NCBI RefSeq assembly: GCF_040327995.1 | Contig: NZ_JBEPIJ010000015.1 | Coordinates: 15,591-79,590, forward strand | Source: Solimonas thermocellulolyticum | Lineage (GTDB): Bacteria; Pseudomonadota; Gammaproteobacteria; Nevskiales; Nevskiaceae | DNA: 64,000 nt | Reading direction: 5' to 3' | Shown here: piece by piece, positions 29,669-39,600 of the stretch | Layout: each line of letters begins with the position of its first letter | Numbering within the stretch: position 1 is the stretch's first letter | Position numbers and translations under genes: made by a program | The notes under the pieces: generated by a model | What the model was told of the DNA's origin: nothing | The model's input: only the letters and a program-made list of their open reading frames with translations | Database searches by the model: none

Positions 29669-30594
29669 TTCGAGGTGCGCGACGCCAGCCATGCGATCAG
29701 ATCCTGCGTGACCTGATCGCGGCAGACATCGTTGAACAGCTCGTGGCGGGCATCGGCATACACATGCTGCGTCACGTCCCGCAATCCGGCGTCGCGATAC
29801 AGCGTGGCGAGCGTGCGCGCGCCGGATTCGAACCGGCACGCCGGGTCGGCGGCACCGTTGAGCAGCAGCACCGGCAGGGTCTTGGGAATGCGCGCGAGTC
29901 GCCGTGCATCGCGCAACTGCCCGCCGGCTTCGAGCAGCTCGATCCACAGCGCCGCCGAGCAGCGAAAGCCGCACAGCGGGTCGCGCACGTAGGCGTCGAC
30001 CTCGGCCGCGTCGCGCGACAGCCAGTCGAAGTCGGTGCGGGTGGGTTTGAAGTGGCGGTTGAAGGCCTTGAACGTGAGCGCCTCGGCGAGTGCGCTGCGA
30101 TGCGCACCGCCCAAGAAGCGCGCTTCGATGCGCATCAGCAGCAGGCCGAGCGCGCGCAGCGGGCCCAGGTCCGCGGTGCCGGCCGAGAACACCGCACCGG
30201 CAAGGCCGCTGCCGTGCTCGAACAGATAGTGCTGCAGCAGGAAGGAGCCGCGGCTGTGCCCGAGCAAGACCAGCGGCACGTCGACGTGGCGCCGCTCGAT
30301 CTCGCCGCGCAGCGCGTGGATCGCCGACAGCGAGAGGCGCCAGCCGTCACGGTCGGCGACGTGACCGAGCTCGGCGGCGTCGCGCACGCTGCGGCCATGG
30401 CCCGGCAGGTCCGCCGCGTACACCGCATGGCCGTGCGCGGCGAGCGCGCTGCCGAGCCGTGCATAGCGCGCGCCGTGCTCGGCCATGCCGTGCACGATCT
30501 CTACCGCCGCACGCGGCGCGGTCGTCGGCAGCCAGGCGTGCACGTACGCGCTGCGCCCGTGGCCGAGGTCGAACTGGAATTGCGTGCTGCCCAC
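29635..30594 (-). CDS. Alpha/beta hydrolase, monoacylglycerol-lipase-like
   Basis: A 319-residue serine hydrolase. Motifs in order: IVHGMAEHGARYARLG (oxyanion region of the lysophospholipase/MGL class), DLPGHGRS, LLGHSRGS (nucleophile Ser), NGAADPAC (Asp) and ADARHELFND (His). No signal peptide, so cytoplasmic. The start is probably GTG at 30592-30594, with GGGAG about 11 bases upstream; a longer reading runs antisense into glpK and is rejected. Its 3' end overlaps the TonB receptor gene tail-to-tail by 34 bases. Facing glpK, it could release glycerol for the kinase, but this is inference. Confidence 0.82.
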   Translation of the reverse strand: MGSTQFQFDLGHGRSAYVHAWLPTTAPRAAVEIVHGMAEHGARYARLGSALAAHGHAVYAADLPGHGRSVRDAAELGHVADRDGWRLSLSAIHALRGEIERRHVDVPLVLLGHSRGSFLLQHYLFEHGSGLAGAVFSAGTADLGPLRALGLLLMRIEARFLGGAHRSALAEALTFKAFNRHFKPTRTDFDWLSRDAAEVDAYVRDPLCGFRCSAALWIELLEAGGQLRDARRLARIPKTLPVLLLNGAADPACRFESGARTLATLYRDAGLRDVTQHVYADARHELFNDVCRDQVTQDLIAWLASRTSNQEPKRTLSAA

Positions 30595-30670
30595 GTGTAA
30601 AACGACTCCCGCCGGGTTTGGCGCCGAGCGCCATCGCGGCGCAGTGTCGCACAGGTAGAGGAGCACGCAG

Positions 30671-32140
<1,470 letters not shown>

Positions 32141-32198
32141 CACGCAAGCTGCGCAAGCCGTGGACATCCATGTCCCCGACTTGCCGCAGGCAAGGGCT

Positions 32199-33170
32199 TC
32201 ATCGCTGCAGCAGGACTTCGATTTCCAGCGCCAGATCGGCGCGGCAGATCTCGCCTTCGAGCACGCAGAGTTCGGTGGCCGGCAACAGCGAGCGCACCGT
32301 CGGCTGCACGCTCGCCCAGATCGCCGCGTCGCGCACGAACAGCTTGGTGCTGGCAGCGCCCCAGGTATCGGCGCCCGCGTCGCGGCGCAGTTGCCGCAGA
32401 TTTTCGAGCGTTTCGCGCAACTGCCGTTCGGCGTCGCCCGGGTGCGCGGTTTCGTGTCCGACGACGCTGGCGGTGCCGGAGACGATCAGGTCGGCGCCGT
32501 TGGCCCAGTCGAGACGGCGCGCGCGCGAAAAGCTCGGGCTGCGCGGACCGTACTGGCGCGGGTAGCGAAAGGCGCTGACCTGACGCGGATTCTCGATCTG
32601 CAGGCCGGGTTGGCGCGCGCCGAGCACGTAGACGAGCAGCGCGTCGCCGCCGGTGCCGATCGCCGTGGCCGCCGGCAGCCGGGCCTCGAAGCCGGGCTCG
32701 GCGGACAGCACGTCGTGGCGGCCGAGCACGAACTGGCGGTAGCGCTCCTCGTCGCCGTTGCCGCGCTCGGCATTGCGGTGAATGTCGCCGATGTAGTTCC
32801 AACTGCGCACCCAATGCCAGCCGCGGCGCCGCGCGAAGAACGCGGTCAGTTCGGCATAGGCAGCGGCGGTGGCGCGACGCGGGTCGCGCATCGCGCTGCC
32901 GTCGACACGCAACTGTGCGAACAAGATGGCCGCGCCCTGGGCGTAGGCGATACGCCCCTCGTGACCGCAGTGCACCGCCGAGTCGGTCTCCCACAGTTCC
33001 ACCGCGGGGCCGGATAACACCGGCAGCGGCACGTGGATGCGCCGCGGATCCTCATCCGCGGTGATCGCCGCTGCGTGGACCACGCAGGCCAGGGTGTGGT
33101 CGCCGAGCCGGGGCGGCGCCTGCGTGAGCGTGCGCAGACGATACGGCCGCGGGATGGGGGGCGGGGACAT
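32199..33170 (-). CDS. Chorismatase, XanB2/Hyg5 family (hydroxybenzoate synthase)
   Basis: A 323-residue enzyme of the family that splits chorismate into pyruvate and 3- or 4-hydroxybenzoate. Diagnostic blocks are WVRSWNYIGDIHR, GDEERYRQFVLGRHDVL, IENPRQVSAFRYPRQYGPRSPSF and DLIVSGTASVVGHETAHPGD. In Xanthomonas XanB2 feeds both ubiquinone (4-hydroxybenzoate) and xanthomonadin pigment (3-hydroxybenzoate) synthesis, replacing a UbiC lyase. Which product is made here cannot be read from sequence alone. The ATG at 33168-33170 is chosen; a TTG two codons earlier is possible. A TACAAT -10 lies on the minus strand at 33213-33218. An acyltransferase gene lies upstream on the same strand. Confidence 0.85.
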   Translation of the reverse strand: MSPPPIPRPYRLRTLTQAPPRLGDHTLACVVHAAAITADEDPRRIHVPLPVLSGPAVELWETDSAVHCGHEGRIAYAQGAAILFAQLRVDGSAMRDPRRATAAAYAELTAFFARRRGWHWVRSWNYIGDIHRNAERGNGDEERYRQFVLGRHDVLSAEPGFEARLPAATAIGTGGDALLVYVLGARQPGLQIENPRQVSAFRYPRQYGPRSPSFSRARRLDWANGADLIVSGTASVVGHETAHPGDAERQLRETLENLRQLRRDAGADTWGAASTKLFVRDAAIWASVQPTVRSLLPATELCVLEGEICRADLALEIEVLLQR

Positions 33171-33340
33171 GACCAAAGGCGACGCCAGGCGGGCGGCATG
33201 GAGCGGGCCGTTATTGTATCGACGCGCCCGCTCGCCTCCGCGATGCGAGCAGGGCGATCGGCAACGCCGCGTGTGCCCGGTGAGCGCGCGGGGGTTCTTG
33301 CGCGAGCGCGCCTCTGGGCGTCGGGAAAGGCCCCGGGTGG

Positions 33341-34273
33341 TCAGTGATGTGCCGGTCGCGGCGCCTGCAGCGCCGGGCGCTCGCCGGTCATGCGTCCGAG
33401 CCGCGCGTCCTTGCGTGCCCAGATGCCGTTGACCCAGCTCTGGAAGCGCTGGCGGAATTCGGCGTCGTGCTCGTAGTCGCCGTGCATCAGGTCCTGCGGG
33501 ATGGCCAGCAGCTCAGCGTGGATGGCGAGCTGGTCTTGTTCGCCGCAGGCGAAGCTCCACAGCAGCGGCTTGCGCGTCGGCCGGTAGGCGATGGTGACGT
33601 CGACGATGCCGGCGAACTGCTCGCCCATGGCGTTGAGCGTGAAGCTCAGACCCGCGGCCTTGGGCCGCAGCAGATGGCGATACGGCGACTGGCGCTCGAT
33701 GCGCTTGGTTTCAGTGAAGCGCGTGCCTTCGAGGAAGTTGATCACCGTGACCGGCTCGGTCTTGTATAGCTCGCAGGCGCGACGCGTGGTCTCCAAGTCT
33801 TGGCGGCGCAGCTCCGGATGGGCTTGCAGGGCCTGTCGGCTGTGCCGGCGCATGAACGGAAAGTCCATCGCCCAACAGGCCAGACCGATCACCGGCACGT
33901 ACCGCAGCTCCCACTTGAGGAAGAAGCGCGGAAATGGCGCGCGGGCGTGCAACAGATCGAACAGCACCACGATGTCGGCCCATGACTGGTGGTTGCAGAT
34001 CACCAGGTAGTTCTTGTTCGGCTCGAGGCGTGCGCGCAGGTCGATCTCCCAGTGTTCGGCATGCAGCAGCCGGTAGAGCAGCTTGTTGTTGCGCACCCAG
34101 TTGGTCGCGATCCAGATGCAGTAGCGGGAACAGCCGCGTTGCAGCGGGGGGTGCGGAACGAGCTTGAGCAGGATCGCCGGCAGCAGCAGCACGAAACAGG
34201 CGACCATCCAGCCGACCATGACCACGACGGTGAGAATGCCCGTGATGCTGGGGGGGAAGATCACCGAAAACAT
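33341..34273 (-). CDS. Membrane acyltransferase, PlsC/YihG-like
   Basis: A 310-residue 1-acyl-glycerol-3-phosphate-acyltransferase-type protein. An N-terminal TM region (about 10-38) anchors it in the inner membrane. Catalytic motif NHQSWAD (HX4D) lies near residue 95 and the glycerol-phosphate motif FLEGTRFT near 185. The long C-terminal part is as in YihG/LCLAT-type proteins. The ATG at 34271-34273 has GAGGAGG six bases upstream; a TTG one codon earlier also reads. It lies downstream of hemE (29 bases) and upstream of the chorismatase. It may serve phospholipid remodelling or, given the neighbour, acylation of an aryl-polyene-type lipid. Confidence 0.87.
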   Translation of the reverse strand: MFSVIFPPSITGILTVVVMVGWMVACFVLLLPAILLKLVPHPPLQRGCSRYCIWIATNWVRNNKLLYRLLHAEHWEIDLRARLEPNKNYLVICNHQSWADIVVLFDLLHARAPFPRFFLKWELRYVPVIGLACWAMDFPFMRRHSRQALQAHPELRRQDLETTRRACELYKTEPVTVINFLEGTRFTETKRIERQSPYRHLLRPKAAGLSFTLNAMGEQFAGIVDVTIAYRPTRKPLLWSFACGEQDQLAIHAELLAIPQDLMHGDYEHDAEFRQRFQSWVNGIWARKDARLGRMTGERPALQAPRPAHH

Positions 34274-34302
34274 CAATGCCTCCTCGCGGGTTCAGCCACA
34301 GC

Positions 34303-35358
34303 TCAAGCGTGATAGGCGGGACTGAGCGCGCGCACCGCCTCGACCATCGCCGCCGCATGCTCCGGCGGCGTCTGCTGCAGGATACCGTGGCCGAGGTTGA
34401 ATACGTGCCCCGGGCCCTTGCCGTAGCTCGCCAGTGCGCGGGCGACCGCGGTTTCGATGCGCGCCGGGTCGGCCAACAGCCAGGCCGGATCGAGATTGCC
34501 CTGCAAGGCCACACGCTCGCCCACGCGCGCGCGCGCCGCGCCCAGATCGGTGGTCCAGTCGAGGCCAAGCGCATCGCAGCCGGTTTCGGCCATCGCTTCG
34601 AGATGCTGACCGCCGTTCTTGGTGAACAGGATCACCGGCGTGTCCGGCGTCACGCGCTTGAGGTGCTCGACGATGCGCGCCATCGGTTCGAGCGAGAACC
34701 GCAGGTAATCGGCCGGCGACAGTACGCCGCCCCAGGTGTCGAAGATCATCAGCGCGTCGGCGCCGGCGCGTTGCTGCGCTTCGAGATACAGGCTCACCGC
34801 GGCGGCGAGCTTGGCGAGCAGGCTGTCGAGCGCCTCGGGCGTGTCGTAGGCCATGCGCTTGATCGTGAGAAAGTCGGTGCCGCCGGCGCCTTCGACCATG
34901 TAGGTCGCCAGCGTCCACGGGCTGCCGGAAAAGCCGATCAGTGGCAGGCGCGAACCGAGCGCGCTGCGGATCGTGCGCACCGCGTCCATCACGTAGCGCA
35001 GCTCGGTTTCCGGGTCGGGCACGCCCAGCGCCTCGATCGCGTGCGCGTCGCGCAGCGGATGCTCGAACACCGGGCCCTCGCCTTCGACGAAGTGCAGGCC
35101 CAGGCCCATCGCGTCGGGCACGGTGAGGATGTCGGAGAACAGGATCGCGGCGTCGAGGCCGTAGCGCTCGAGGGGCTGCAGCGTGACCTCACAGCACAGC
35201 TCGGGATTGCGGCACAGGCTCAGGAAGTCGCCGGCCTTGGCGCGCGTGGTCCGGTATTCCGGCAGGTAGCGCCCGGCCTGGCGCATCATCCACACCGGCG
35301 TGCGGTCGACGGGCTGACGCCGGAGCGCGCGCAAGAATCGGTCGTTTTCAAGGTGCAT
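34303..35358 (-). CDS. hemE: Uroporphyrinogen decarboxylase
   Basis: A 351-residue cytosolic enzyme converting uroporphyrinogen III to coproporphyrinogen III in heme synthesis. The N-terminal signature PVWMMRQAGRYLPEYR, the active-site Asp in ILFSDILTVPDAMG, and the second signature GFSGSPWTLATYMVEG are all present. The C-terminal VFNLGHGILQQTPPEH is also conserved. It ends 29 bases before the acyltransferase gene and starts 10 bases after pyrF, so it may share the pyrF transcript. Confidence 0.97.
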   Translation of the reverse strand: MHLENDRFLRALRRQPVDRTPVWMMRQAGRYLPEYRTTRAKAGDFLSLCRNPELCCEVTLQPLERYGLDAAILFSDILTVPDAMGLGLHFVEGEGPVFEHPLRDAHAIEALGVPDPETELRYVMDAVRTIRSALGSRLPLIGFSGSPWTLATYMVEGAGGTDFLTIKRMAYDTPEALDSLLAKLAAAVSLYLEAQQRAGADALMIFDTWGGVLSPADYLRFSLEPMARIVEHLKRVTPDTPVILFTKNGGQHLEAMAETGCDALGLDWTTDLGAARARVGERVALQGNLDPAWLLADPARIETAVARALASYGKGPGHVFNLGHGILQQTPPEHAAAMVEAVRALSPAYHA

Positions 35359-35368
35359 GGCGGCAAGC

Positions 35369-36097
35369 TCAACCGGCGGCGCCCAGACGCGCCTGAACCG
35401 CTTGCGCGATCTCGGCCTGGATCGCGAGCGCCGTCGCGCGCGGATCGGCCGCGTCGCGGATCGGGCGGCCGACGACGAGATAGTCGGCGCCGGCCAGGAT
35501 CGCGGCGGCGGGCGTCATGATGCGCTTTTGATCGGCCTCGATCCGGTTCTCCACGGGGCGGATGCCCGGCGTCACACAGATCAGCTCACGCGGCGCCTCG
35601 CGGCGCAGGCGCTCGACTTCGAGGCCCGACGAGACGACCCCGTCGCAGCCCGCCGCAAGCGCGCGGCGTGCGCGCGACAGCACCAAGTCGGCCACGTCGC
35701 AGTCGAAGCCGAGATCGTTCAGATCGCCCTGATCGAGGCTGGTCAGCGCGGTGACCGCGAGCACCTTGAGCGCGCCGGTTTTGGCCCGCGCCGCCGCTTC
35801 CATGATCGACTGGTTGCCATGGACGGTGCACAAGTCCGCGCCGCGCTCGGCGAGGTTCTTCACGGCGCGCGCGACCGTCTCCGGGATGTCGAAGAACTTC
35901 AGGTCGACGAAGACTTTCTTGCGCTCGGCCTTGAGCCAGTCCAACAGCTCGAAAAAGCCGCTCGCCATCGAAAGCTCCAGCCCGATCTTGTAGAAACGCA
36001 CCGCATCGCCGAGCGTGTGTACCTGCGCGCGCGCGGCGTCGGCGGTGGGGACGTCGAGGGCGACGATGAGCCGTTCTTGGTCGGGGATCGTGTTCAA
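35369..36097 (-). CDS. pyrF: Orotidine 5'-phosphate decarboxylase
   Basis: A 242-residue enzyme catalysing the last step of UMP synthesis. The start region reads NTIPDQERLIVALDVPT; the catalytic motif FVDLKFFDIPETV (Asp-x-Lys-x-x-Asp) and the C-terminal VTPGIRPV and DYLVVGRPI are intact. The best start is TTG at 36095-36097, four bases after the ccdB stop, giving normal length. The ATG at 36169 would add 24 residues lying inside ccdB and is less likely. The placement right behind a toxin-antitoxin pair suggests its original leader was displaced. Confidence 0.95.
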   Translation of the reverse strand: MNTIPDQERLIVALDVPTADAARAQVHTLGDAVRFYKIGLELSMASGFFELLDWLKAERKKVFVDLKFFDIPETVARAVKNLAERGADLCTVHGNQSIMEAAARAKTGALKVLAVTALTSLDQGDLNDLGFDCDVADLVLSRARRALAAGCDGVVSSGLEVERLRREAPRELICVTPGIRPVENRIEADQKRIMTPAAAILAGADYLVVGRPIRDAADPRATALAIQAEIAQAVQARLGAAG

Positions 36098-36101
36098 GCG
36101 T

Positions 36102-36412
36102 TCAGTATCCGGTGAACAGAAAGTCGATAGCAGCGAGTATTTCGTCGCGCCGATCGGACAAGTCGGCAACCACCTCGGTCAGTTCGCGCTCATCGAGCGC
36201 GCCGAGGTCTGAGAAAGACGCAACGACTTCCACACCGTCGATGCTCAACTCGATATTCAACCGCGAGTACAGCTTCTCGTAGCCGCTCCTGCGCGCCAGC
36301 GGTACGACGACGCGCGAAGCCGTCGTCACCAGGTTTTTGACTGCACGTCGAGCAGGAACGGGACTTCGCCGCGACTGGGCCGCCGATTGCGATAGACCTT
36401 GTACTGGGCCAT
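36102..36412 (-). pseudogene. ccdB: CcdB-type toxin gene with frameshift
   Basis: The reading starts MAQYKVYRNRRPSRGEVPF and LLDVQSK, matching the CcdB N-terminus, then hits a stop after 28 codons. The -1 frame then continues as LVTTASRVVVPLARRSGYEKL and ends FLFTGY, matching the rest of a 103-residue CcdB gyrase poison. One base is missing from a run of five A (plus-strand T run 36334-36338). A GTG overlapping the premature stop could restart a 75-residue fragment. Causes may be mutation, sequencing error in the homopolymer, or slippage. It lies 5 bases after ccdA. Confidence 0.75.
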
Positions 36413-36417
36413 TCGCG

Positions 36418-36651
36418 TCAGAACGCGAGCAGGTCCTTGTTCAGCATGCCGTCGCGCTCGATGCGGCGCCGGTGGTACTCGATGGCCTCGCGGTTCTCCT
36501 CCTGCCAGCGCCTCGCTGCCTCTTCGCGTTGCCGTTGCAGCAGGGTTTCTTCGAGAACCTGCGATGGATTCGGCTTGGCCTTGCGTGCGTACTGCACCAG
36601 GTCAGCCCGTACGGTCAGGTTCAGTCGCTGCTTCGTCGTCGAGGCCGTCAT
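36418..36651 (-). CDS. ccdA: CcdA-type antitoxin
   Basis: A 77-residue antitoxin. The N-terminal ribbon-helix-helix part (TTKQRLNLTVRADLVQYARK) is followed by a charged, disordered tail (RWQEENREAIEYHRRRIERDG) ending GMLNKDLLAF, the CcdB-binding end typical of CcdA. The ATG at 36649-36651 has GGAG six bases upstream; earlier in-frame ATGs fall within a palindrome. It would neutralise CcdB and repress the operon. It sits between hrpA and pyrF, transcribed in the same direction. Confidence 0.85.
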   Translation of the reverse strand: MTASTTKQRLNLTVRADLVQYARKAKPNPSQVLEETLLQRQREEAARRWQEENREAIEYHRRRIERDGMLNKDLLAF

Positions 36652-36662
36652 GCCGTGCTCCG

Positions 36663-36680
36663 TGCGCATGCTCATGCGCA
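36663..36680 (-). promoter_or_regulatory. Palindromic operator upstream of ccdA
   Basis: TGCGCAT (36663-36669) and ATGCGCA (36674-36680) form a perfect 7-bp inverted repeat with a 4-base centre, 11 bases upstream of the ccdA ATG and just after the hrpA stop. A site here fits autoregulation by CcdA/CcdB. No clear promoter hexamers could be assigned. Confidence 0.45.
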
Positions 36681-36693
36681 TGGTAAGGCGCAT

Positions 36694-39600
36694 TCAGAAC
36701 TGGCGCAAAGCTTCGTCGAGCTTCGCCGCCGTCGGTGCGCCCTGCGCCCGCAATTCCTGCGCGAACAAGGCGATACGCCATTCCTCCAGCACCCAGCGTG
36801 CCGGATGCAAGGGCGCGGGCAAGCGGGCCGCGAGCGGTGCGAGCTGGCGGGTCAGCTCCTCGTCGCGGCCTGGCTTGTTGGGCAGGCGTTCCAGGCGCAC
36901 GTCGATCGCGCGCAGGTACAGCGCGATGCGCGGCCACTGCGCATCCGGAATCGCGGCGACGAAGCCGGGCGCGAACAGGCTGTCGAGCTGGCCGCGCAGA
37001 TCGGCGAGCGAGGCCGGCCAGCGTTCGCCGAGTGCGCGCAGGCGCGCGCGCAGCTCGCGCGCCTTGTTCAGCCAGTTCTGCACATCGTCGAGCCGCCGCT
37101 GCGCATCGATCGAGAACGCGCCGCGGCCTTCGAGCGCCGTGATGAAGGCCGCACGCGAGCGCGGCACGTCCGCGCGCAGCAGCACGGCATCGGCGCTGCG
37201 CTCGGCGAGCGCCCGGGTGATCGCATCGAGGTCGAGCGAAAAGGCCGGCGCGAGCAGGCCGAGCGTGCTGCGCACGCGCTTGCCGAGATCGCGCACGCGA
37301 TCGGCCATGCGCAGCAAAAGCAGCGCGCGCACGCCCAGGCGGTGCGCCGTCGCGGCCGCATCGGCGGATTCGAACAGCCGCAGGGCTATGCCTGCGCCGT
37401 CCGCCGCAAGGCCCGGCCAGGCGCGTGCGCCGGAGGCGAGTTGCACATGCTCGGGCAGGTCTTCGAAATCCCAGTCGCTGATGTCGCGACGGCGCCAGCG
37501 TGCCAGCGCCGGATCGGCTTCGGCGGCGCGGTTGAGCGCGTTGCGCGCGGCATCGCGATGACGGTGCTGCAGGCCGTGGAGCGAGTCGGCGCTGCCGAGG
37601 ATCGCGCCCTTGGCGTCTTCGAGCTGGAAGCGCGGACGCAGATGCGGATCCAGCCGCTCGGGGTCGAAATCCTCAGGCGCGACGGCGACGCCGGTCATCG
37701 CCGTCAGTGCCGTACACAAGCGCGCGAGCAGATCGCCGCCGTGCGGTTCGAGCCGCGCCGCGGCCGCGCGCGCGAACTCGGCGGCCGGCGTGAACGCGCG
37801 GCGCTGACGGTTCGGCAGCGTGCGGATCAGTCCTTCGATCTTCGCCGCGATGAGGCCCGGCACCAGCCAGTCGAAGTCCTCGGCGCGCAGTGCGTGCAGC
37901 TGCGCCAGCGGGATGTGGAAGGTGACGCCGTCGTGCTCGGCGCCCGGATCGTGGTGGTAGGACAGCGCGATGCGTACGCCGTGCACGTCGAGGTGATCGG
38001 GGAACTGGTCCTCGATGTCGGTCGACGCCCCGGGTCGCAGCGCGTCGGCCTCCTGCATCGTCAACCGCGCGGTCCAGGACGGCTCACGCAACAGCCTCTT
38101 GAGTGCGGCCGTTGTACAGATCTCGGCAGGCAGGCGCGCGTCGTAGAAGGCGAACAGTTGCGCTTCGTCGGCGAGCAGATCGGGGCGGCGCAGCCGCGCC
38201 TCCTTGTCGCGGATCGCGTCGATGAGGCGCAGGTTGTGTTCGAGGAAAACCGGCTTGCGCGCCATGCGGCCGCCGACCAGCGCCTCGCGGATGAAGATCG
38301 CGCGTGCCTCGGCGGGATGCGTGGAGCCATAGTGGCAGGGCCGCGTCATCAGCGGCAGGCCGAGCAGCGTCAGATGCTCGAGCGCGGACACCTCGCCGCG
38401 CTCGACGTTCCAGGCCGGGTGCAGCAGGCGGCGCTGGATCAGATGGCTGCCGACTCGCGCGAGCCAATCGGGCTCGATCGCGGCATTGGTGCGCGCGTAC
38501 AGCCGCGAGGTCTGCGCGAGCTGCGCGCTCATGATCCACGGCGGGGACTTTTTCGCCAGCGCCGAACCCGGGTGCACGACGAAGCGCCGGCCCTTGGGCC
38601 CCTGGTACTCGCCGGTCTCCGGCACTTTCTGGCCGATGTGATCGATCAGGCCGGCGAGCAAGGCCTGGTGGATAGGCGCGTACTGGGCATCGAGCGATTC
38701 GACGGTCCACGGCGGTTGCGCCGCCTCGGCCGATACGCCGAGCAGCTCGACGATCTGCCGGTGCACCGCCTCCCACTCCTCCATGCGCAGAAAGGACAGG
38801 TAGTGCTCGCGGCACAGCTTGCGCAACTGCCGGTTCGAGTGCGCGGCACTCCATTCGCGCCAGCGCTGCCACAGCAGCAGCAAGGACAAAAAGTCCGAAC
38901 GCGGGTGTCGCCACTGCGCGTGCTTTTGTCGTGCCGCATCCTGCGCGTCCGCCGGTACCTCATGCGGATCCTGCACCGACAGTGCCGCGGCCAGAACGAG
39001 GATCGCGGCACGCGCGACGCCGTCGCGTCCGGCCAGCGCGATGCGGGCGATGCGCGGATCCAGCGGCAAGCGCGCGATCTCACGGCCCAGCGCGGTCAGG
39101 CGGCCGCCTTCGTCGAAGGCGCCGAGGATCTTGAGCACGCGCTGCGCCTCCGCCACGTGCCGGCCCTCGGGCGCATCGACCCACGGAAACTCATCGATCC
39201 GCCCCAGGCCGAGCGCGGCCATCTGCAGCATCACGCCGGCGAGATTGGCGCGCTTGATCTCCGGATCGGTGAACGGCGGCCGCGCCGCGAAATCGTCCTG
39301 CGCGTAAAGCCGCACGCAGATGCCGGGACCGAGCCGTCCGCAGCGGCCGGCGCGCTGGTTGGCGGCGGCCTGCGAAATCGGCTCGATATGCAGCTGCTGC
39401 ACGCCGGTGCGCGGCGCGTAACGGCTGATGCGCGCGGTTCCGCTGTCGATCACATAGCGAATGCCCGGTACCGTGAGCGAGGTCTCGGCGACGTTGGTCG
39501 CGAGCACGATGCGCGGCCTTTGGCCGCGGGTGAAGACCTTGTCCTGCGCACTCGCGGCCAGGCGCGAGTACAGCGGCAGGATCTCGGCGTGCGCAAATCG

